Below are positions 11,616-23,142 of a stretch of 64,000 nt of DNA, one piece after another. The DNA comes from Skermanella stibiiresistens SB22 (GTDB lineage: Bacteria; Pseudomonadota; Alphaproteobacteria; Azospirillales; Azospirillaceae). Numbering within the stretch: the first letter of the stretch is position 1; each line of letters starts with the position of its first letter. Below the pieces are notes generated by a model. The model ran no database searches and had not been told where the DNA came from. It saw only the letters and a list, made by a program, of their open reading frames with translations. The translations under genes and the position numbers were made by a program. The DNA lies in NCBI RefSeq assembly GCF_000576635.1, contig NZ_AVFL01000005.1, forward strand, positions 265,318 to 329,317. Direction: 5' to 3'.

Positions 11616-12796
11616 CGCGAGGCCGCGCGGAGGGAAGCCCCATTGGCGGCGATTGTAATCGCGGTGTCGGGACCGCCGTCGACGCGGACGCTCTGGCCCT
11701 CGTGCAGGAACCGGCCGCCCAGCGCCACGACCTTGTCGCCAACCCCAACACCCGCGTCCAGGACGACGCTTTCGCCGCCGATCTCGCGTATCCGGACAGG
11801 GCGGAAGGAGACCGAGGCCAGCGCCTCGTCCAGCACCCAGACGCCCGGCCCCTCGCCGCCGTCGGTGATCGCGCCGAGCGGCACCGACCCGGCGGCGGCG
11901 GAGAAGGCGGTGGACGACGGTTCGGTCAGATGGACGGTGACCGTGGCGCCCAGCGGCGCCCGCGCGGCGTCCCCCTCGAGCACATAGCGCGCGTCGTAGG
12001 TCCGGGTGACGGGGTCAGCCGCGTCGGATAGTTGGCGCAAGCGCGCCGGCGATCGCGTCACCGCGCCGTAGAGGGTCGCCTCGGCCACGGATCCCAGGGC
12101 CGGGCGCAGGGTTTCGGGCAGGCTGATCGCCGCCTCGCGGGGGCCCGCGTGGGCCAGCCTCGCCACCACCTGCCCCGCCGTGACAACTTGCCCCGGTTCG
12201 GCCAGTGTCTCGACCACCGTGCCGTCGGCGTCCGCCACCAGGGTTGCGTAATCGCCATCGTCCTCGGCGACCTTCAACTGGGCCTCCGCCGCCGAGAGCA
12301 AGGCCCTGGCGCCGTCCACCGCCGCCTTCGCCTGATCATAGGCCGCCTTCGACACGGCGCCGGTGGTGACCAGACCGCGATATCGCGCCTCGTCGGCGGC
12401 GGCCTGGATCACCTTCGCCTTGGCCGCCGCGACATTGCCGATCTGGGCGGCGATGGCGTGGGCGTATTCGGCGCGGTCGATCCGCATCAGCGGTTGGCCG
12501 GCGCGGACGCTCTGGCCGGTATCGACCAGCCGCTCGATCACCTTGCCGGAGACCCGGAAGCCCAGGTTGCCCTGGACCCGGGCGGAGACCGTGCCGGTGA
12601 ACCCGCGCGTCGCGGCGGCCGCCGGCTGGACCGTCGCGACCCGCACGAGCTGCGGTCCGATGCGTGGGTCGGCGGCGGGATCCTTACCGGAATTGCTGGC
12701 GGATTCGGATGGCGAGCAGGCGCCGAGACCAAGCGCCGCGATGAGCGCCGCGACGGCGAGGCCGGAACTGGACGGAAAGGAGGAAAAGCGGGACAT
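11612..12796 (-). CDS. RND efflux periplasmic adaptor lipoprotein
   Basis: 394-residue membrane fusion protein linking the RND pump to an outer-membrane channel. The N-terminus is a lipoprotein signal: a hydrophobic stretch ending ALGLGAC, with Cys27 as the probable lipidation site. The lipoyl/barrel-sandwich half begins QGNLGFRVSGKVIERLVDTGQSVRAGQPLMRID. A short alpha-hairpin follows (AAKAKVIQAAADEARYRGLVTTGAVSKAAYDQAKAAV), then the matching lipoyl half DGTVVETLAEPGQVVTAGQVVARL and a C-terminal beta domain. It is the first gene of the pump operon; its promoter overlaps a palindrome that is probably the TetR operator. Confidence 0.92.
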   Translation of the reverse strand: MSRFSSFPSSSGLAVAALIAALGLGACSPSESASNSGKDPAADPRIGPQLVRVATVQPAAAATRGFTGTVSARVQGNLGFRVSGKVIERLVDTGQSVRAGQPLMRIDRAEYAHAIAAQIGNVAAAKAKVIQAAADEARYRGLVTTGAVSKAAYDQAKAAVDGARALLSAAEAQLKVAEDDGDYATLVADADGTVVETLAEPGQVVTAGQVVARLAHAGPREAAISLPETLRPALGSVAEATLYGAVTRSPARLRQLSDAADPVTRTYDARYVLEGDAARAPLGATVTVHLTEPSSTAFSAAAGSVPLGAITDGGEGPGVWVLDEALASVSFRPVRIREIGGESVVLDAGVGVGDKVVALGGRFLHEGQSVRVDGGPDTAITIAANGASLRAASR

Positions 12797-12825
12797 GGCT
12801 AGACTCCACGGAAGCCGTAGATCCG

Positions 12826-12865
12826 AACCTAGATATGAGTGACGAAATTGTCAACTCGTCACTCA
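12826..12865 (-). promoter_or_regulatory. Efflux-operon promoter with overlapping TetR operator
   Basis: Perfect 10-bp arms TGAGTGACGA (12836-12845) and TCGTCACTCA (12856-12865) surround a 10-bp spacer. On the minus strand TTGACA (12849-12854) and TAGGTT (12826-12831) are 17 bp apart, forming a good sigma-70 promoter whose -35 box lies inside the palindrome, about 30 nt before the adaptor ATG. The 24-bp core (GTGACG...CGTCAC, 12839-12862) recurs upstream of tetR at 13597-13620. Confidence 0.75.
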
Positions 12866-12883
12866 TCACTTTTCTTCAGGTGG

Positions 12884-13522
12884 TCACGCGCTGAGCCCGC
12901 GCAGCACCAGATTGGCCACGATGGTCGTGCGCTTGTCGAGGTCGTCCAGGTTCTGTTCGAGGAGGATCGGATGCCAAAAGGGCAGCAGCGTCTGCGTGAT
13001 CGCCTCGCATGTCTCGTCGAGCGGCGACTTCCGTTCGAACTCGCCGGTTTCACGGCCGGCGGAGACGACGCGCCGGATGATCTCCAGCACGGCGGCCTCG
13101 TGGGTATCGACCAACCGCCACTTCTCGGCCATGGACGCCAGGACGATGTCGTGAAGCTTGCGGTCGTTGAAGAAAAGCTCGGCGCTGAGCTTGCCGATCG
13201 TCCGATAGATCCGGCGCAGACGGTCGGACGCCGGCTTGCCGTCATCGTCGGCGATGGCGGCAAGCTGCTCCTGGATCGAGCCCAGGCACTGGCCACAGAC
13301 GGCCTCCCCGATCGCCTGCTTGCTGTCGAAGAACTTGTAGATGTAGGCGGTCGACAACCCGATAGCCTTCGCCAAGTCGGCGACGGTCGTCTTGTTGTAG
13401 CCGTAGTGCCGGAAATGCCCGTTGGCCGCCGTCAGGATCTGCTCGCGCCGCTCATGTTCCGCCGGCCCGCGCTGGCGTTGCGGCGAGGACTGGGAGGTTT
13501 GGTCGTCAGATGATCCGTTCAT
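12884..13522 (-). CDS. TetR/AcrR family repressor of the efflux operon
   Basis: 212-residue TetR-type regulator. The DNA-binding region reads ERREQILTAANGHFRHYGYNKTTVADLAKAIGLSTAYIYKFFDSKQ, a textbook TetR_N domain; the rest is a variable ligand-binding helical domain. The ATG at 13522 has AGGG 5 nt upstream and was preferred to an upstream TTG at 13540. It precedes the adaptor and pump genes on the same strand, but a separate promoter and operator lie between (12826-12865). It probably represses itself and the pump through the two matched operators. Inducer unknown. Confidence 0.9.
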   Translation of the reverse strand: MNGSSDDQTSQSSPQRQRGPAEHERREQILTAANGHFRHYGYNKTTVADLAKAIGLSTAYIYKFFDSKQAIGEAVCGQCLGSIQEQLAAIADDDGKPASDRLRRIYRTIGKLSAELFFNDRKLHDIVLASMAEKWRLVDTHEAAVLEIIRRVVSAGRETGEFERKSPLDETCEAITQTLLPFWHPILLEQNLDDLDKRTTIVANLVLRGLSA

Positions 13523-13582
13523 GGACCCTGGATACTCCAATGCGGCGGTGAAAGCACGGCGCGGCGGCCGGAACGCTCTCCG

Positions 13583-13620
13583 AATTTAGGCATTCGGTGA
13601 CGGTTTTGCAAACTCGTCAC
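13583..13620 (-). promoter_or_regulatory. tetR promoter with second copy of the operator
   Basis: The palindrome GTGACG (13597-13602)...CGTCAC (13615-13620) has the same 24-bp length as the one in front of the adaptor gene and shares the internal TTG and AACTCGTCAC positions. On the minus strand TTGCAA (13606-13611) and TAAATT (13583-13588) are exactly 17 bp apart, so the -35 box is again buried in the operator. This points to autoregulation. Confidence 0.7.
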
Positions 13621-13744
13621 CAAGTCCCGTGCGGGAACAACCTCGCGTCGCCCTCTTGTGAAGCCATTCATAGCGCGCGCGGCGGAATCCTCTTAAATCC
13701 GATCAACGCTGGAAAAACGCGAAACTCCGGATCAGGGGGCTTGG

Positions 13745-15124
13745 ATGATGACGGCGCGGATGACATCGGTCGCGGAAGACTACCCCGGCAACGCCGAAGA
13801 GACCTTCAACGCCGTCCTGATGTCGGCCATAGCCGGATGCAGGTCGATGGCGGTCATGGCCCAGCGTGACGAGGACGCCGACACGGTGACCCAGGCGGTG
13901 GCGTCCCGCATGGAGAGCGCCGGGGCCGGCGTCATGGTCGCCACCGCCCAGCAGAATGCCTCCCTCGCCGATGTGATCGGTCAGATCGTGGCCGCCACCC
14001 CCGGCGATGGCGATGGACCGGCGGGGCTGGCGGTCAGGCTTCTGCGGAAGGACGACGCCGGCCTGCTGATCGTCAAGCGGGCGCACGCGCTGGCTCCCGA
14101 GGCGTTGGATGGGCTCTTGGAGCTGTCCCAGACGCAACTTGAGGATGGCCGTGTCCTGCAAGTGCTGCTGTCCGGCGCAACCGCGCTGGAGACGCTGCTG
14201 GATCGTCCGGAGGGGCGGCCGATCGCGGTGTCCCGCTGGCATCTGACCGCCCGTTCCGAACCAAATTTCCCGATGGCGGCCTCGCGCGTCGATGGCGAGA
14301 CATGGCAGCCGCGGCCCGTCCAGCCCAGCCCTGGCCACGAGCCCGAACCCGTGAAGGCATCGCGTCTGACGCGCGGTTTCGGCATCCTCGGAGTGCTGGC
14401 GGTCATGGCCGCGGCGGCGGGATGGGTCACGTCGGACCGGCCCCAGCCGGAAGCCACCGTCGCGGCGGCGGAAATGCCCGAAATGGCCGAGATGACCGAC
14501 GTGGCCCCACCCGAAGCGGCCCCTCCGGAAATCACGCCCACCGTCGAGGTGGTCGAGAGTGCCGCCGCTCCGCTTCCCATCGAACAGGCTCCCGCCCCGC
14601 TCCCGGAACTGGCGGTCACGACCGACCATGGCTCCAAGCCGACGCTCAGCGCCGGGGAAACGATCGTCGTCCGGGTGGAGACCACTACGGACAAGTTCGT
14701 CTACTGCTACTACATGGACGGCTTCGGCAATGTCGCCCGCCTGTTCCCCAACCGCTTCCAGTCCGACGCCTTCGTGCCGGCCGGCCAAGCGGTCGAGATC
14801 CCGCCCGGCCCGGAACGCCCCTTCAACATCCGCTTGGACACTCCAGGGCAAGTCGAGGCCGTCTCGTGCCTCGCCTCCACCACCGAGATCGAGCGGGGCA
14901 GGATCAGCGGCGCCGACGCCGAGGACTTGCTGCCGATCCCGGGGCTGGGGCTGGAGGACCTGCTGAACGACTTCGCCACGCTGTCCGACACGGGTCTCCG
15001 GAGTGTCACGATGCCGATCACCGTGGTGGCGGAACAGCAGGCCGTCGCCGGGCCCTATTCGCTGTCATCCGATTCCTCGGAGACCGGGCCGATCACCCCC
15101 TACCGGAGCGTCGAGCCCCGTTGA
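13745..15124 (+). CDS. Membrane-anchored DUF4384 protein with degenerate ExeA-like N-terminus
   Basis: 459-residue protein in three parts. Residues 1-165 resemble the GspA/ExeA AAA ATPase around Walker B and sensor regions (AGLLIVKRAHALAPEALDGLLELS...QVLLSGATALETLLD). There is no Walker A motif, and the Walker B acidic residue is replaced (VKRAH rather than DEAH/DEAQ). A single membrane helix spans about 211-229, followed by a Pro/Ala/Glu-rich linker (about 230-297). A C-terminal DUF4384-like domain (about 298-400) has the VYCYYMDGFGNVARLFPNRF core. The C-terminus is probably periplasmic. AGGGGG lies 5 nt before the ATG. The role is unknown; a non-catalytic secretion or envelope scaffold is a guess. 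Confidence 0.75.
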   Translation: MMTARMTSVAEDYPGNAEETFNAVLMSAIAGCRSMAVMAQRDEDADTVTQAVASRMESAGAGVMVATAQQNASLADVIGQIVAATPGDGDGPAGLAVRLLRKDDAGLLIVKRAHALAPEALDGLLELSQTQLEDGRVLQVLLSGATALETLLDRPEGRPIAVSRWHLTARSEPNFPMAASRVDGETWQPRPVQPSPGHEPEPVKASRLTRGFGILGVLAVMAAAAGWVTSDRPQPEATVAAAEMPEMAEMTDVAPPEAAPPEITPTVEVVESAAAPLPIEQAPAPLPELAVTTDHGSKPTLSAGETIVVRVETTTDKFVYCYYMDGFGNVARLFPNRFQSDAFVPAGQAVEIPPGPERPFNIRLDTPGQVEAVSCLASTTEIERGRISGADAEDLLPIPGLGLEDLLNDFATLSDTGLRSVTMPITVVAEQQAVAGPYSLSSDSSETGPITPYRSVEPR

Positions 15125-15176
15125 TCGCGCTGACCGGATGGGCCAAGGTGCCGGTAACCGATCGGGGTGATGGACG

Positions 15177-16259
15177 ATGAACCAGGTGTCTCCGGCCAAG
15201 GCTGAGCCCAAGAAGATTTGGCCCAAGAAGATTTGGAACGTCGCGGTCGTCGGCGCCGGCTTGGGCCGCGCTCATATCGAAACCGGCTACGAAGTGCACC
15301 GGGACAAGTTCCGCGTCCTCGCCCTGTGCGATCCCGACGAGGGACTGCTGCGCGAGGTCGGTGACAGCTTCGACATCCCGCGCCGCGTGGCCTCGCTGGA
15401 GGAAGCGCTCGCGATGGCGGATGTCGACATCGTCGACATCTCCGCGCCCCTGGACTCGCGGGCCGGGTGTATCATCGCCGCGCTCGAGGCTGGCAAGCAC
15501 GTGGTTTGCGAGATGCCCTTCGCCGGCCCATTGGCCGGGACCGATCGGGTGATCGCGGCGGAGGCCATGTCCAAGGGGTGGGTGATGCCGATCCTACCGC
15601 ACCGTTTTGGCGACGGCGTCCAGAGGGCGAAGAGGATCATCGATTCGGGGATCGCCGGAAAGCCCTGGCTCGCGACGGTGGAAACGTTCTGGAAGCCCGC
15701 TCCGACCGAGAAGACGACGCCGAGGCGGGGCCAAACGACGACGGAGCCCGCCGGAGTGCTGGTCTCCCACGCGCTCCACAACCACGATCTGCTGACCTTC
15801 CTGATGGGCGATGTCGAGACGGTCCACGCCCAGACCCGCGCGCGCGCGAACCAGATCGGGGTCGACGACTGCGTGGTCGCGGCCCTGGTCATGAGGTCGG
15901 GAGCGCTGGCATCGTGCTCCGCCACGCCAACGCCCCACGACGAATACGGCCGCCTGCGCCTCACCTTCGAGAATGTCGTCTTCGAGTTCGAGTCACGGCC
16001 CGACCAGCCCGGCAAGGCGCGATGGACGGTGACCCCGGCGTCGTCCGAAATCGAATCCTGGATCAACGCGGAATTAGCGGACTGGACGCCGATCCACCCG
16101 GGTTTCGACGGGCAATTGAAGCCCTTCCACGAGGCCCTGACCACGGGCGGCCCGATGCCAGCGACGCTGGACGACGCCCGCCGCTCGGGCGAACTGATCG
16201 CGGCGATCCAGCGCTCGGCGGAGACCAACGCGGCGGCCTATCTGAACAGGTTGCAATAG
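15177..16259 (+). CDS. Gfo/Idh/MocA family oxidoreductase-like protein
   Basis: 360-residue protein with an N-terminal Rossmann fold (WNVAVVGAGLGRAHIETGY, about residues 20-40) and a C-terminal Gfo/Idh/MocA alpha/beta domain. Such enzymes oxidise or reduce sugars and inositols with NAD(P). The normally conserved EKP motif is EMP here (E112-M113-P114), so the catalytic Lys is missing; activity may be altered. The N-terminus contains a duplicated PKKIW encoded by a 15-bp tandem repeat at 15206-15235. It starts 52 bp after the DUF4384 gene; any shared function is unclear. Confidence 0.85.
   Translation: MNQVSPAKAEPKKIWPKKIWNVAVVGAGLGRAHIETGYEVHRDKFRVLALCDPDEGLLREVGDSFDIPRRVASLEEALAMADVDIVDISAPLDSRAGCIIAALEAGKHVVCEMPFAGPLAGTDRVIAAEAMSKGWVMPILPHRFGDGVQRAKRIIDSGIAGKPWLATVETFWKPAPTEKTTPRRGQTTTEPAGVLVSHALHNHDLLTFLMGDVETVHAQTRARANQIGVDDCVVAALVMRSGALASCSATPTPHDEYGRLRLTFENVVFEFESRPDQPGKARWTVTPASSEIESWINAELADWTPIHPGFDGQLKPFHEALTTGGPMPATLDDARRSGELIAAIQRSAETNAAAYLNRLQ
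15206..15235 (+). repeat. 15-bp exact tandem duplication inside a coding region
   Basis: The 15-mer GCCCAAGAAGATTTG occurs at 15206-15220 and again at 15221-15235, giving a repeated PKKIW near the N-terminus of the Gfo/Idh-like protein. It keeps the frame and lies ahead of the nucleotide-binding fold, so it is probably a recent replication-slippage event. Confidence 0.9.
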
Positions 16260-16319
16260 ATCAGTTAAATTATCAAAAAGTAGTTGTCTCCTAGAGATTT
16301 TGTCACATTGCGGGCGTAA

Positions 16320-16356
16320 GGATTCATGAATACCCTTCAGGGGAAGGCATGAATCC
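16320..16356 (+). promoter_or_regulatory. Leader hairpin covering a Shine-Dalgarno and ATG
   Basis: GGATTCATG (16320-16328) pairs perfectly with CATGAATCC (16348-16356); inside, CCTTC (16334-16338) pairs with GAAGG (16343-16347). The 3' side contains the strongest ribosome binding site in the region (AGGGGAAGG) and the ATG at 16349, an alternative in-frame start of the secretion ATPase. The hairpin would hide that start. Confidence 0.5.
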
Positions 16357-16492
16357 TCACTTGGGAAATTCACGCCAGTCACCTGGACCTCGCTTGCGGG
16401 ACGCTCTCGACAGGCCACCCCTCTCCACCCCAGCGTCCCAGCCGCCCCGGCGCCTCGACGGATCGGCGCCTTGTCCGGAAGTGCCCCACTCC

Positions 16493-18653
<2,161 letters not shown>

Positions 18654-18667
<14 letters not shown>

Positions 18668-20099
18668 AGCCCTGACGCGGCCGACGCCCGCTTCCAAGCC
18701 AGCCAAATCGGCCAAGCCGTCCAGGCGCAACCGGCACGAGCTGGCGTTCCTGCCGGCGGCGCTGGAGATCGTCGAGACGCCGCCGTCGCCCGCTGGACGC
18801 GCCACGGCGCTGGCCCTCTCGGCTTTCGTCGTGGTGGCCCTGGTCTGGGCGTGGTTCGGCCATGTCGATGTCGTGGCGATCGCCGAGGGGAGGATCGTGC
18901 CGGACGCGGGCACCCAGCTGATCCAGCCCAAGGAACTAGGCATCGTCCGCGAGATCCGGGTCCGCGATGGCCAGTCCGTGCGGGCCGGCGACGTGCTGAT
19001 CGAGCTGGACCCGACCGAGAGCGTCGCCGAGCGCGACCGTCTGGCCCGCGAGGTGATGGAGGCCGGGATGGAGGCGGTCCGGCTGCACGCCACGCTGGCC
19101 GCCGCCGAGGCCCATGTCACGGCGGCGACCGCCACGCTGGCCGTGCCGGATGGCACCGACCCGACCCTGGCGACGCTCCACCGGGAATTGCTGCGGAGCC
19201 GGCTGGGCGAATACCAGTCGAAGATGGCGGCGCTGGGCAACGAATTGGTCCAGCGTCAGGCCGAGCGGTCGGGCATCCTGGCGGAGCAGTCGAAGCTGCG
19301 CACCACGCTGCCGCTGATCCGCGAGCGGGTCGAGGCGCTGCAATACCTGGCCCGCAAGGACCTGACGCCCAAGCTGGGGGCCCTGGAACTTCAGCAGCAA
19401 CTGGTCGAGGCGGAGCAGGACCTGGAGATCCAGAACCACCGCCTGACCCAGGTGGACGCCCAAGTCGTGACGCTCCGCGACAGCCACCGCCAAGCCGAAC
19501 AGGAGTTCCGCGCCACCACCCTGACCGCCGTGGCCGACGCGGAGCGGAAGCTGGCCGGCTTGCGCCAGGAGTTGATCAAGGCGGAGGACCGACGTCAGCG
19601 CCAGCAACTGACGGCGCCGATCGATGGCATCGTGCAGCAGCTCGACGTCCATACCGTCGGCGGCGTGGTCACCCCCGCCCAGAAGCTGATGGTGATCGTG
19701 CCGCGCGACGGCAAGCTCCGGATCGAGGCACTGGTGGCGAACCGCGACATCGGCTTCGTCCGCGAGGGCCAGGACGCCGAGATCAAGGTCGAGACCTTCA
19801 CCTTCACCAAATACGGCCTGCTCCAGGGCAAGGTGCTGCACCTGTCGCGCGACGCGCTCGCCCCGACCCCGTCGGCCAACGCCGCCGATGGCCAGAACCG
19901 GCCGCGGGCGCCGGACGGTCCCGTCTATACCGCTTATGTGTCGCTGGAGCGCACCGTCATGATGGTGGATGGCCAGGAGATCCCGCTCGGCCCCGGGATG
20001 GCGGTGTCGGTCGAGATCAAGACCGACCAGCGCCGCGTGATCGAATACCTGCTGGCCCCCCTGCTCCGCTACAGGCAGGAGAGCCTGCGCGAACGGTGA
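18654..20099 (+). CDS. Type I secretion membrane fusion protein (HlyD-like)
   Basis: 481-residue periplasmic adaptor that bridges the HlyB-like ATPase to an outer-membrane TolC channel. It has a cytoplasmic basic N-terminus, one membrane helix (about residues 48-68), a lipoyl segment (LGIVREIRVRDGQSVRAGDVLIELDPTE), a long coiled-coil hairpin (about 115-310), and a C-terminal HlyD domain ending GMAVSVEIKTDQRRVIEYLLAPLLRYRQESLRER, close to the HlyD C-terminus. Neither tolC nor an RTX-type substrate gene is in the window, so the exported protein is unknown. Confidence 0.93.
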
Positions 20100-20215
20100 C
20101 GGCGGCCGCGCCGGCTCGGTTGGCTCGGCTGGCGTAATTGGAATGACCGGCTCCGGCTGATACTGTCGGGGCCATCGTCAACCGCCGTCCGTCTTTCCGA
20201 GGCCAGCCGCCCGCC

Positions 20216-21268
20216 GTGTCCCGATCCACCCCCTCCGGCCGCCGCGCGTCCGGCAGCGTCACCCTGAGCGACGTGGCGAAGCTGGCCGGCGTCTCGCCGA
20301 TTACGGTGTCGCGCGTGCTGAACCGGCCGGAGCTGGTCACCGCCGACACCATCGGGATCGTGCGCGACGCCATCGCCCGCACCGGCTACGTGCCCAACCT
20401 GCTGGCGGGCGGGCTGGCGTCGCGCCGCAGCCGGCTGGTCGCCGCGATCTTCCCGACCATCGCCAACTCCATGTTCGCGGAGACGATGGAGGCGCTGGCC
20501 GACCGGCTGGGCGAGGCGGGCTATCAGGTGCTGCTGGGCTTGTCGGGCTATCCGGCGGCGCGCGAGGACGATCTGCTGGAGGCGATCCTCAGCCGCCGGC
20601 CCGATGGCATCCTGCTGACCGGAATCATCCATTCCCCCGGAACGCGCCAGCGGTTGCTGGCCGCCAAGGTTCCGGTGGTGGAGATCTGGGACTTCACGCC
20701 GACACCCATCGACATGCTGGTGGGATTCTCCCACGAGAAGGCCGGAGCCGCCGTGGCGGATCACCTGCACGCCAAGGGCTACCGCCGGTTCGCCATGATC
20801 GAGGCCGACGACGACCGCGCGGCGCTGAGGCGGCGGGGGTTTTTGTCGGCCAGCGCGCGACGCGGCGTGACCGGCGTGCCGGTGATCACCGTTCCCGCCC
20901 CCGGCCTGTTGCGGACGGGGCGCGAGGCCATGGCACGGCTGCTGGAGCGGTCGCCATTGGACGGGTTTCAACGGCCAGACGCGGTGTTCTGCAGTTCCGA
21001 CGCGCTGGCGCAGGGCGTCCTGGCCGAGGTCCAGTCGCGCGGCATGGATCTTCCCGGCGATATCGCGGTGATGGGTTTCGGCGACCTGGATTTCGCGGCC
21101 CACACCTTTCCCGCCCTGTCCACCGTCCGGATCGACCGCCGCGCGATCGGCACGCTCGCCGCCGACGCCCTGCTGGCGCGGATGGATGGTCTTTCCGGAG
21201 CCGGCCCCTCGGCGGGGGGTGGGGTGATCGACATCGGTTTCGAGGTGATCGAGCGCGCCAGCACCTGA
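20216..21268 (+). CDS. LacI family transcriptional regulator (GntR-like)
   Basis: 350-residue repressor. The N-terminal LacI helix-turn-helix and hinge helix read VTLSDVAKLAGVSPITVSRVLNRPELVTADT, with a hinge ending LAGGLASRRSRLV. A periplasmic-binding-protein-like sensor domain fills the rest. The sensor resembles gluconate-type GntR repressors, which is family knowledge rather than proof. It starts at GTG 20216. The gene ends 32 bp before a perfect 16-bp palindrome, and the dehydratase starts 77 bp downstream, so it probably controls that gene in response to a sugar acid. Confidence 0.9.
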   Translation: MSRSTPSGRRASGSVTLSDVAKLAGVSPITVSRVLNRPELVTADTIGIVRDAIARTGYVPNLLAGGLASRRSRLVAAIFPTIANSMFAETMEALADRLGEAGYQVLLGLSGYPAAREDDLLEAILSRRPDGILLTGIIHSPGTRQRLLAAKVPVVEIWDFTPTPIDMLVGFSHEKAGAAVADHLHAKGYRRFAMIEADDDRAALRRRGFLSASARRGVTGVPVITVPAPGLLRTGREAMARLLERSPLDGFQRPDAVFCSSDALAQGVLAEVQSRGMDLPGDIAVMGFGDLDFAAHTFPALSTVRIDRRAIGTLAADALLARMDGLSGAGPSAGGGVIDIGFEVIERAST

Positions 21269-21300
21269 GGAAGCGCCGACGGCACCCTTCCCAACGCCTC

Positions 21301-21316
21301 ATGATAGCGCTATCAT
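21301..21316. promoter_or_regulatory. Perfect 16-bp LacI-type operator
   Basis: ATGATAGCGCTATCAT is a perfect palindrome with the central CG typical of LacI-family sites. It lies 32 bp after the stop of the LacI-family gene and 29 bp before the dehydratase ATG, a position suited to repression of the dehydratase. No second copy was seen in the window. Confidence 0.75.
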
Positions 21317-21345
21317 GATCGGAATGGCGAGGGAGGAAAAACAAG

Positions 21346-23106
21346 ATGACGGACTCGGAAAAGCAGCCCCGGACGCGGAAGAAGCCCGAGGAGCTGCGCA
21401 GCCACCGCTGGTACGGGGTCAAGGACCTGCGCTCGTTCGGCCACCGCTCGCGCACCGCGCAGATGGGCTATGACAGGTCGGACTATGCCGGCAAGCCGGT
21501 GATCGCGATCGTCAATACCTGGAGCGACATCAACCCCTGCCACACCCACTTCAAGCAGCGGGTCGAGGAGGTCAAGCGCGGTGTCTGGCAGGCGGGCGGC
21601 TTCCCGGTCGAGATGCCGGCCATGTCGCTGTCGGAGCCGTTCCAGAAGCCGACCACCATGCTCTACCGCAACTTCCTCGCCATGGAGACGGAGGAGTTGC
21701 TGCGGTCGTATCCGGCCGACGGCTGCGTCCTGATGGGCGGCTGCGACAAGACCACGCCGGCCCTGCTGATGGGCGCCTTCTCGATGGACCTGCCGACCGT
21801 GTTCATGCCGGCCGGCCCCATGCTGCGGGGCGACTGGGGCGGCGTCGTGCTGGGATCGGGCAGCGACAGCTGGAAATACTGGGCGGAACTGCGCGCCGGC
21901 AACATCACCGAGGACGACTGGCAGGGCGTCGAGCAGGGCATCGCCCGCTCCGCCGGCCACTGCATGACGATGGGCACCGCCTCGACCCTGACGGGAGCGG
22001 TCGAGGCCCTGGGCTTCACCCTGCCCGGCGCCTCCAGCATCCCGGCCCCGGATTCTCGCCATTCGGCGATGGCGACGCTGACCGGCAAGCTGATCGTCGA
22101 CATGGTCTGGAACGACATCAAGCCGTCCGACATCGTCAGCCCCGAGGCGTTCGACAACGCGGTGACCACCGTGCTGGCGCTGGGCGGATCGACCAACGCG
22201 GTCGTCCACCTGATCGCGATGGCGCGGCGCGCCGGGGTCGACCTGACGCTCGACCGGTTCGACGAACTGGCGCGCCGGACGCCACTGCTCGCCAACATCC
22301 GGCCGTCCGGCCAGCACCTGATGGAGGATTTCTACTACGCCGGCGGGCTGCGGGCGATGCTGGCGCGGCTGGGCGACCTGATCCAGCGCGACTGCCTGAC
22401 CGTCAACGGCTTGACGCTGGGCGCCAACATCGCCGGCTTCAAGGTCTTCGACGACGACGTGATCCGGCCGCTCGACAATCCCGTGGTGGCGTCGGACAGT
22501 CTGGCGGTGCTGCGCGGCAACTTGGCGCCCAAGGGCGCCGTGATCAAGCCGCCCGCCGCCGAACCCCACCTGCACCGCCACACGGGCAAGGCCGTGGTGT
22601 TCGACGACTACAACGACATGGCGGCCCGGATCGACGATCCCAACCTGGATGTCGACGCCAACTCGGTGCTGGTGCTGCGGAACGCCGGTCCGCTGGGGGC
22701 GCCCGGCATGCCGGAATGGGGCCAGTTGCCGATCCCGAAAAAGCTGCTCCAGCAGGGTGTCCGCGACATGCTGCGGATCTCCGACGCGCGGATGAGCGGC
22801 ACCAGCTATGGCGCCTGCGTCCTGCACGTGGCGCCCGAGGCCTTCGTCGGCGGTCCCTTGGCCCTTGTCAGGGACGGCGACGTGATCGAGTTGGACATTC
22901 CCGCCCGCCGGCTGGAGTTGCGCGTCGGCGAGGAGGAACTGGCCCGCCGCCGGGCGGAGTGGAAGGCGCCGCCTCCCCGCTTCGAACGCGGCTACGGCGC
23001 CATGTTCTCCCAGTTCGTCAGCCAGGCCGACGAGGGCTGCGACTTCAAGTTCCTGGAGACCGGCGCCACAGCCGCCTCGGCCACCGGCGAGCCGGAAATC
23101 CACTGA
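21346..23106 (+). CDS. IlvD/Edd family sugar-acid dehydratase
   Basis: 586-residue iron-sulfur dehydratase. Three cysteines at family cluster-ligand positions are present: C65 (SDINPCHTH), C133 (GGCDKTTPA) and C206 ([12 protein letters not shown]). The sequence [12 protein letters not shown] near the start and the FKFLE-type ending are closer to L-arabinonate/D-xylonate-type pentonate dehydratases than to dihydroxyacid dehydratase IlvD. It converts an aldonic acid to the 2-keto-3-deoxy acid; the exact substrate is not determined. Control by the upstream LacI-type regulator through the palindrome at 21301 is likely. Confidence 0.88.
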   Translation: MTDSEKQPRTRKKPEELRSHRWYGVKDLRSFGHRSRTAQMGYDRSDYAGKPVIAIVNTWSDINPCHTHFKQRVEEVKRGVWQAGGFPVEMPAMSLSEPFQKPTTMLYRNFLAMETEELLRSYPADGCVLMGGCDKTTPALLMGAFSMDLPTVFMPAGPMLRGDWGGVVLGSGSDSWKYWAELRAGNITEDDWQGVEQGIARSAGHCMTMGTASTLTGAVEALGFTLPGASSIPAPDSRHSAMATLTGKLIVDMVWNDIKPSDIVSPEAFDNAVTTVLALGGSTNAVVHLIAMARRAGVDLTLDRFDELARRTPLLANIRPSGQHLMEDFYYAGGLRAMLARLGDLIQRDCLTVNGLTLGANIAGFKVFDDDVIRPLDNPVVASDSLAVLRGNLAPKGAVIKPPAAEPHLHRHTGKAVVFDDYNDMAARIDDPNLDVDANSVLVLRNAGPLGAPGMPEWGQLPIPKKLLQQGVRDMLRISDARMSGTSYGACVLHVAPEAFVGGPLALVRDGDVIELDIPARRLELRVGEEELARRRAEWKAPPPRFERGYGAMFSQFVSQADEGCDFKFLETGATAASATGEPEIH

Positions 23107-23142
23107 GCTATCCACGGTGAGCGGGCGACGCCGCGGTCCCGG

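Noticed and set aside
13703..14851. 382-codon minus-strand ORF
   Set aside because: It overlaps the DUF4384 gene antisense, is Arg/Gly/His-rich and shows no protein-like organisation.
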